Below are positions 59,736-64,000 of a stretch of 64,000 nt of DNA, piece after piece. Positions within the stretch are counted from its first letter, which is position 1. Each line of letters opens with the position of its first letter. The DNA is from Bathymodiolus brooksi (taxonomy: Eukaryota; Mollusca; Bivalvia; Mytilida; Modiolidae), in the NCBI GenBank assembly GCA_963680875.1, contig OY804579.1:85115095-85179094 (forward strand), in the 5' to 3' direction. Below the pieces are notes generated by a model. It was not told where the DNA came from. It made no database searches and worked only from the letters and a program-made list of their open reading frames with translations. Made by a program: the position numbers and the translations under genes.

Positions 59736-60120
59736 GTCATTTGTGAACATTGTTATGAATGTAACATGTAAATCTTGCTTGTTTTGTACATATTTTGTTG
59801 TTATTGCGATGAATATGATGGAGATGAAATAAATCATAAAACATTTTTTGTCGTCTTATAAAATAATGTTTGTTTTCTTAATTTATACAACCTCCTCTCC
59901 AGGTTAGATCATATGTATATATACATACAAAAACAGACTTACACTCTTCAGACAAAATCTTCTATTATAAATTTATACACATTCCCAAAAATTATATCAT
60001 ATACATACAAAAACAGATTGATACATCCAGTCAGTGTCCTAATTTTGGTATTCTTAATTTAAACAAATCACATAAAAAGGCATCAAATGCATAAAAAAAG
60101 AGAGAAAAAGATACGTATCT

Positions 60121-61532
60121 AACACCTAAGTCTGTATTTAAAGACCAAGAAGCTGTTAAGTGTCTTTCCTCTCTTCATGAGAAATATATTATCGTTCCTG
60201 CGGACAAGGCTTCCAACAATATCGTGTTTGTATGTAAATCATATTACTTCGAATGCCTAATCAAGGAATTAGGCATAAATAGCAACACCTCTAGTAATAC
60301 CACATACTTCGTTCGACAAAGATGAAATCCTAGCTAACCACAGATCATTCATGACATCTTTAAACATTCCCTCTGGTAAAGAATCTGAGGATTTACCCTA
60401 TTTATATTGGATACCTAAACTCCATAAGATACCATACAAAGAAAGATACATAGTGGGATCATCAACTTGTTCGACGAAAGAATTGTCTATTCACCTGACA
60501 AAGATTCTGTCTGCAGTAAAAGAGGGACAACAGAAATATTGTGAAACTGTTTACTCGCGTAGTGGCATAAATCACATGTGGATTTTGAAAAACTCTAAAG
60601 ATCTTTTGGATAACCTTAAATCAAGATCTTTCTCTCAGGTATCCCCCATCAAAACTTTTGATTTTTCAACTCTATATACCACCCTACCACATGACAAATT
60701 AAAAACCCGCTTAAAAGAAACAATTCATAAAGCTTTCAGTCATAGAAACTATGGCTCAAAATTTTTTGTGTTAGGCTACAATTCCACATATTTTTCAAAC
60801 AAAATTCAAAAAGGTGAAACATGCTACTCCGAGGAACAAGTGATCAGTATGCTGGAGTTCCTCATCGATAACATATTTGTCTCCTTTGGAGGGACACTGT
60901 TTCAGCAGGTCGTCGGCATATCAATGGGTACGAATTGTGCCCCTCTTCTAGCCGATTAATTTTTATACTCATATGAGTCGGAGTTTCTTCAAAATCTTGT
61001 AAAAGATAAAAAGATTCATGAGGCTAGAGCCTTTAATTTCACATACAGGTATATTGATGACGTTTTATCTATCAATAATTCTAGATTTGCAGAATTTCTT
61101 CCATTGATATATCCTCCAGAGCTGGAAGTTAAAGAGACCACAGGTATAGCTTCGTCCGCATCATTTTTGGACTTATACCTCGAATTTGACGACAGTGGTC
61201 ATCTCAGTACTAAAATTTATGATAAACGGGACGACTTCAATTTTAAAATCATAAATTTTCCAAATATGTGCAGCAATATACCAGCTTCTCCTGCATATGG
61301 TGTTTACATCTCGCAATTGATTCGTTATGCAAGGGCCAGTAGCAATTATTCTGATTTCCTGAAACGTCATCTTCATCTGAGAAACAGGCTACTGGACCAG
61401 GGCTATGAAAAGATTCGCCTTATTCGATCTCTCAAAAAGTTTATATTCCGATACCAAGATCTTGTCAAAATATATTTCGTCTCTGCAGAGACGATGACAA
61501 ACGATGCATTTTCATTTAGTGAAAATGTATAA
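60121..61532 (+). pseudogene. Penelope-like element reverse transcriptase, nearly intact
   Basis: The N-terminal part has IIVPADKASNNIVFV, the PADK motif typical of Penelope-like RTs. A frame change near 60312 is followed by an open run from about 60318. Motifs follow: YLYWIPKLHKIPYKERYI, STCSTKELSIHL, FDFSTLYTTLPH (motif A), 'VVGISMGTNCAPLLAD' (motif B), then an in-frame TAA (60957-60959). The same frame goes on with 'YRYIDDVLSI' (catalytic motif C, Y.DD), 'FLDLYLEFDDSGHLSTKIYD' and 'RYARASSNYSDFLKRH' to FSFSENV. I see no GIY-YIG endonuclease after it, so it is either endonuclease-lacking or truncated. One nonsense change and one frameshift mark it as dead but recent. Confidence 0.8.
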
Positions 61533-61910
61533 AGATAAGGAAGTCAACAAAAATGTCAAAAATATTTTGTTATCAATGTGTGACGTAAAATTGTTTTTGA
61601 CATTTGCTTCACTGGGTTTGGTACTGCTTTGACAACTAGTTTACCTATTTTGTTCCAGTACTGTTATAAATACTGTTATAGTGACAGCCGGAACCTTTGA
61701 GCCGTAATGAAAGCGGGAGGTTTGGCGCTTTAAAATCTGATTCAACCCACCATTTCTTTAGAGATGCCTGTACCAAGTCAAGGTCATTACGGTTTTCACA
61801 GTTTTCCGGTTGTTGACTGATTTTGTCTATTTATATACTTATGAGTTTTGACTTTCCCTTTGTAAGATTGTTCGGAGTTCGGTAATTTTGTTATTACCCT
61901 TATTTATCTT
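61533..61910 (+). mobile_element. 3' region of the Penelope-like element
   Basis: Follows the RT stop and ends at 'ttattacccttattta', the same end as the copy at 8062-8190. The shared end defines the element's 3' border. Confidence 0.65.
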
Positions 61911-61947
61911 CAGTCAGTATCTTCATATACAAATCAATCTATATACT

Positions 61948-62035
61948 GTAGTCCGAGTTTGTTATGGGCCGAAATTGTGGAGTCTGATTCGGTTAAGGTC
62001 CGAGTTTGTTATGGTCCGATATGTCATGGAGTCGT
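61948..62035. repeat. Right block of short 'gtccgagtttgttatgg' repeats
   Basis: 'gtccgagtttgttatgg' twice with 'tgtggagtctgattcgg' between. It is an inverted copy of 56595-56715. Confidence 0.8.
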
Positions 62036-62059
62036 TTATTCAGGCGTGCGTTTGGATAT

Positions 62060-62930
62060 ATACTTATCGCTGCCCAGGTAACGTCGATTAAATAATCAAT
62101 TTTTACCCTATGTCAAAAACCGTTATATTACAGTATATTATGTACCAATTAAAAATCCTTTGGAAAAGTTATAAGACAAAAAGACTACGATTACAATTTG
62201 ATATTCATCGTGAATAATATGCCTAAAAAAAAAAATAGCCATATTGTTAAAGTTGTGTTGATTTCAGAAAAACTTTCGTAAGTGCAGAGAAATTCTCTCT
62301 TGGACTTCACATTATTTACACGCGAGCAACTACTTTAATAAAAAAAACATGCTTCGTGCATTCAGTTAATTTGAATTCTGGATTATATACCCCATATATT
62401 CAAATGTGAGAGGTTACACTAATGGGGAATTTTTACTACATATTTGACATCTGAGTGTCAAAATTTAGATGACAAATGTAAATTCATATGGATCTTAAAT
62501 AATGAAGACCCAACTATACTCAGATATCTTTGTCAATATCTTTTATCAATAACTATTTGATTAAATGGAATTGGAGATCTGCAAACTGGATGACCTGCAT
62601 TGAGCATGAGAAAGAAAATATTCTTTTTGGCATCGTCCCTTGATGCTCGCTGCAGGTTATCCAAAAGCTCTGATCCCTTTCCATGTTCCAAACAATATTC
62701 CTTCCACATCAAAATTCTTCTATATCAACATGGCCGGTCTGCACTAGACACACTTTATTCCTTTTAGCATCGACTCAAGGTGTCTCTTGCAGATTGGTGA
62801 TGAATCACCTGATATATATGTATATGTTCTCTCTCATCACCCCCCCACCCCTCATATATATGTGAGTAAGTGTATGTGCATATATCTCTTTTCCTGCCCG
62901 AGTGTGCCTGCACCACAATTATTGATATTT
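62060..62930. other. Unassigned DNA
   Basis: No gene recognised. 62580-62830 has a less AT-rich texture that may belong to a decayed retroelement ('catcgtcccttgatgctcgc', 'catcgactcaaggtgtctc'). Confidence 0.4.
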
Positions 62931-62934
62931 CACC

Positions 62935-63095
62935 GCGAATATTTAGTTTGATATATTGTTGTTATGTATCAATCATAATTGTTATTTGTATTGTTGTTGT
63001 GTATCAATCATAATTGTTATTTGTATATGCCCTCCTGGGGCCCTGATTTGGTTAATAAACTTATTTCTATTTCTATTTTCTATTCTAATGTACCG
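62935..63095 (+). mobile_element. Retroelement 3' end with short simple-repeat tail
   Basis: A pair of tandem units of about 46 bp ('gtatcaatcataattgttat') is followed by 'ccctgatttggttaataaac' and a (ttctatt)-like tail. That is the usual look of a CR1-like LINE 3' end. No coding part. Confidence 0.45.
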
Positions 63096-63099
63096 AAAC

Positions 63100-64000
63100 T
63101 GTTGTCTGAAAATTATTGAAATGCCAATGTCTGATTTTTTTTAATGTTGTGGTGGACTTGCTTGATATTTGGAAACGTATTAGATTACACCATATTGTAT
63201 ATTTCTTTTAAAAAATATTATGAAAAATGAGGGAAAAATATTCAAGGGTTAAATTTTAATGATCTGAAGGCCAAAATGAAATATCCTGACATACGTGGAC
63301 ACGCACAAAGCTTCTTCTTTTTTTATTATCCGATGGATTAACTTCCAATTTTGAGATACAGTAGGTGGCCATAATTATTTCACCAAGATGGCCACCATCT
63401 CATTACTTGTGGAATATATGCGATAGGGAAAAATAGGAAATATGTTCTTAAGATTTATTTTACATACCTGTCATTTTCAGTATTTCGTTATGTGACCTTT
63501 TGCTACAATTACACTTAGAATTCTCCTTGAAATTGAGTTATACAAGCTCTGAATATAAACTGGAGTTAGTCCAACCCATATCTTTTTTTCACCTCCCTCA
63601 CAAGAATTTGTTTATTCAAAATGTCACATTTAGAATTCTGCAATTTGATTTTAAATGTTCTGTAGATTAGATTTTAACATATATTTGACAAAGAATTGGA
63701 AAATTAATTCAGATGTGATTCTTATGGACATGAAGGCCAAAATGAAAATGTCCTGAAATAATTTGAAACACATCGAGAGCAGCTTTCTCGTATAAAGACA
63801 CCTATAAATTTTAACATAACGCACACTGTAGTTTATTAAAGGGAGATAACATTACCAGAAGCTGGAAAATGAAACTTGAAACGAAAACTTTTATATTTTT
63901 TTACCTGCATTCTCTTTTCACGCTTCTTCGTGGTAAGTAAGCTGTAGATTAAGATCTATAAATTAACAACGAGGAGAGTTTCAAGCAAAAACCCCACCCT
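63100..64000. other. Unassigned AT-rich DNA at window end
   Basis: No exon recognised. 'gaaggccaaaatgaaa' recurs at about 63267 and 63730, hinting at a duplicated repeat. Confidence 0.4.

Overview
The window is AT-rich eukaryotic DNA, most likely from a mollusc and probably a bivalve. The evidence is spliced genes with GT-AG introns, two genes of the cysteine-rich 'short-chain collagen C4-like' family that is widespread in molluscs, and a dense load of tRNA-derived SINEs, MITEs, non-LTR and Penelope-like retroelement fragments and minisatellites. The species cannot be fixed from the sequence alone.

Layout. 1-2.95 kb: a SINE split by a 5'-truncated non-LTR retrotransposon, which itself carries a MITE-like insertion. 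3.2-9.3 kb and 12.35-19.5 kb (minus strand): two tandemly duplicated three-exon genes, each encoding a secreted 246-residue short-chain-collagen-C4-like protein, separated by a 47-bp minisatellite. The duplication includes introns, intronic SINEs and upstream DNA, and the two copies have since gained different insertions. 19.5-27.9 kb: repeats only (SINEs, a retroelement tail, a 46-bp minisatellite). 27.97-33.05 kb (plus strand): a two-exon gene with a TATA box and signal peptide encoding a secreted protein of about 1362 residues, built from 131 tandem decapeptides of the type YDKKDNSGSG. Its true frame has no internal start codon, so it is easily masked by two equally long shadow frames. 33.1-39.5 kb: SINEs, 18-bp and 50-bp minisatellites, palindromes.

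39.6-56.3 kb (minus strand): a complete ten-exon ATAD1 (Msp1) gene, the mitochondrial/peroxisomal outer-membrane AAA extractase, 421 residues. Its introns hold a 42-bp minisatellite of about 94 copies, many SINEs, and a 62-bp minisatellite made from the 3' end of exon 9 plus its splice donor. 56.3-62.0 kb: a small ORF divergent from ATAD1, a MITE, a decayed multi-exon MULE-type transposase and a nearly intact Penelope-like reverse transcriptase, all lying between two inverted blocks of the same short repeat. 62-64 kb: retroelement tail and unassigned DNA.

The genes do not form one pathway. The strongest candidates for something undescribed are the charge-balanced decapeptide protein (extracellular fibre, shell-matrix or adhesive role is inference) and the splice-site minisatellite in ATAD1.
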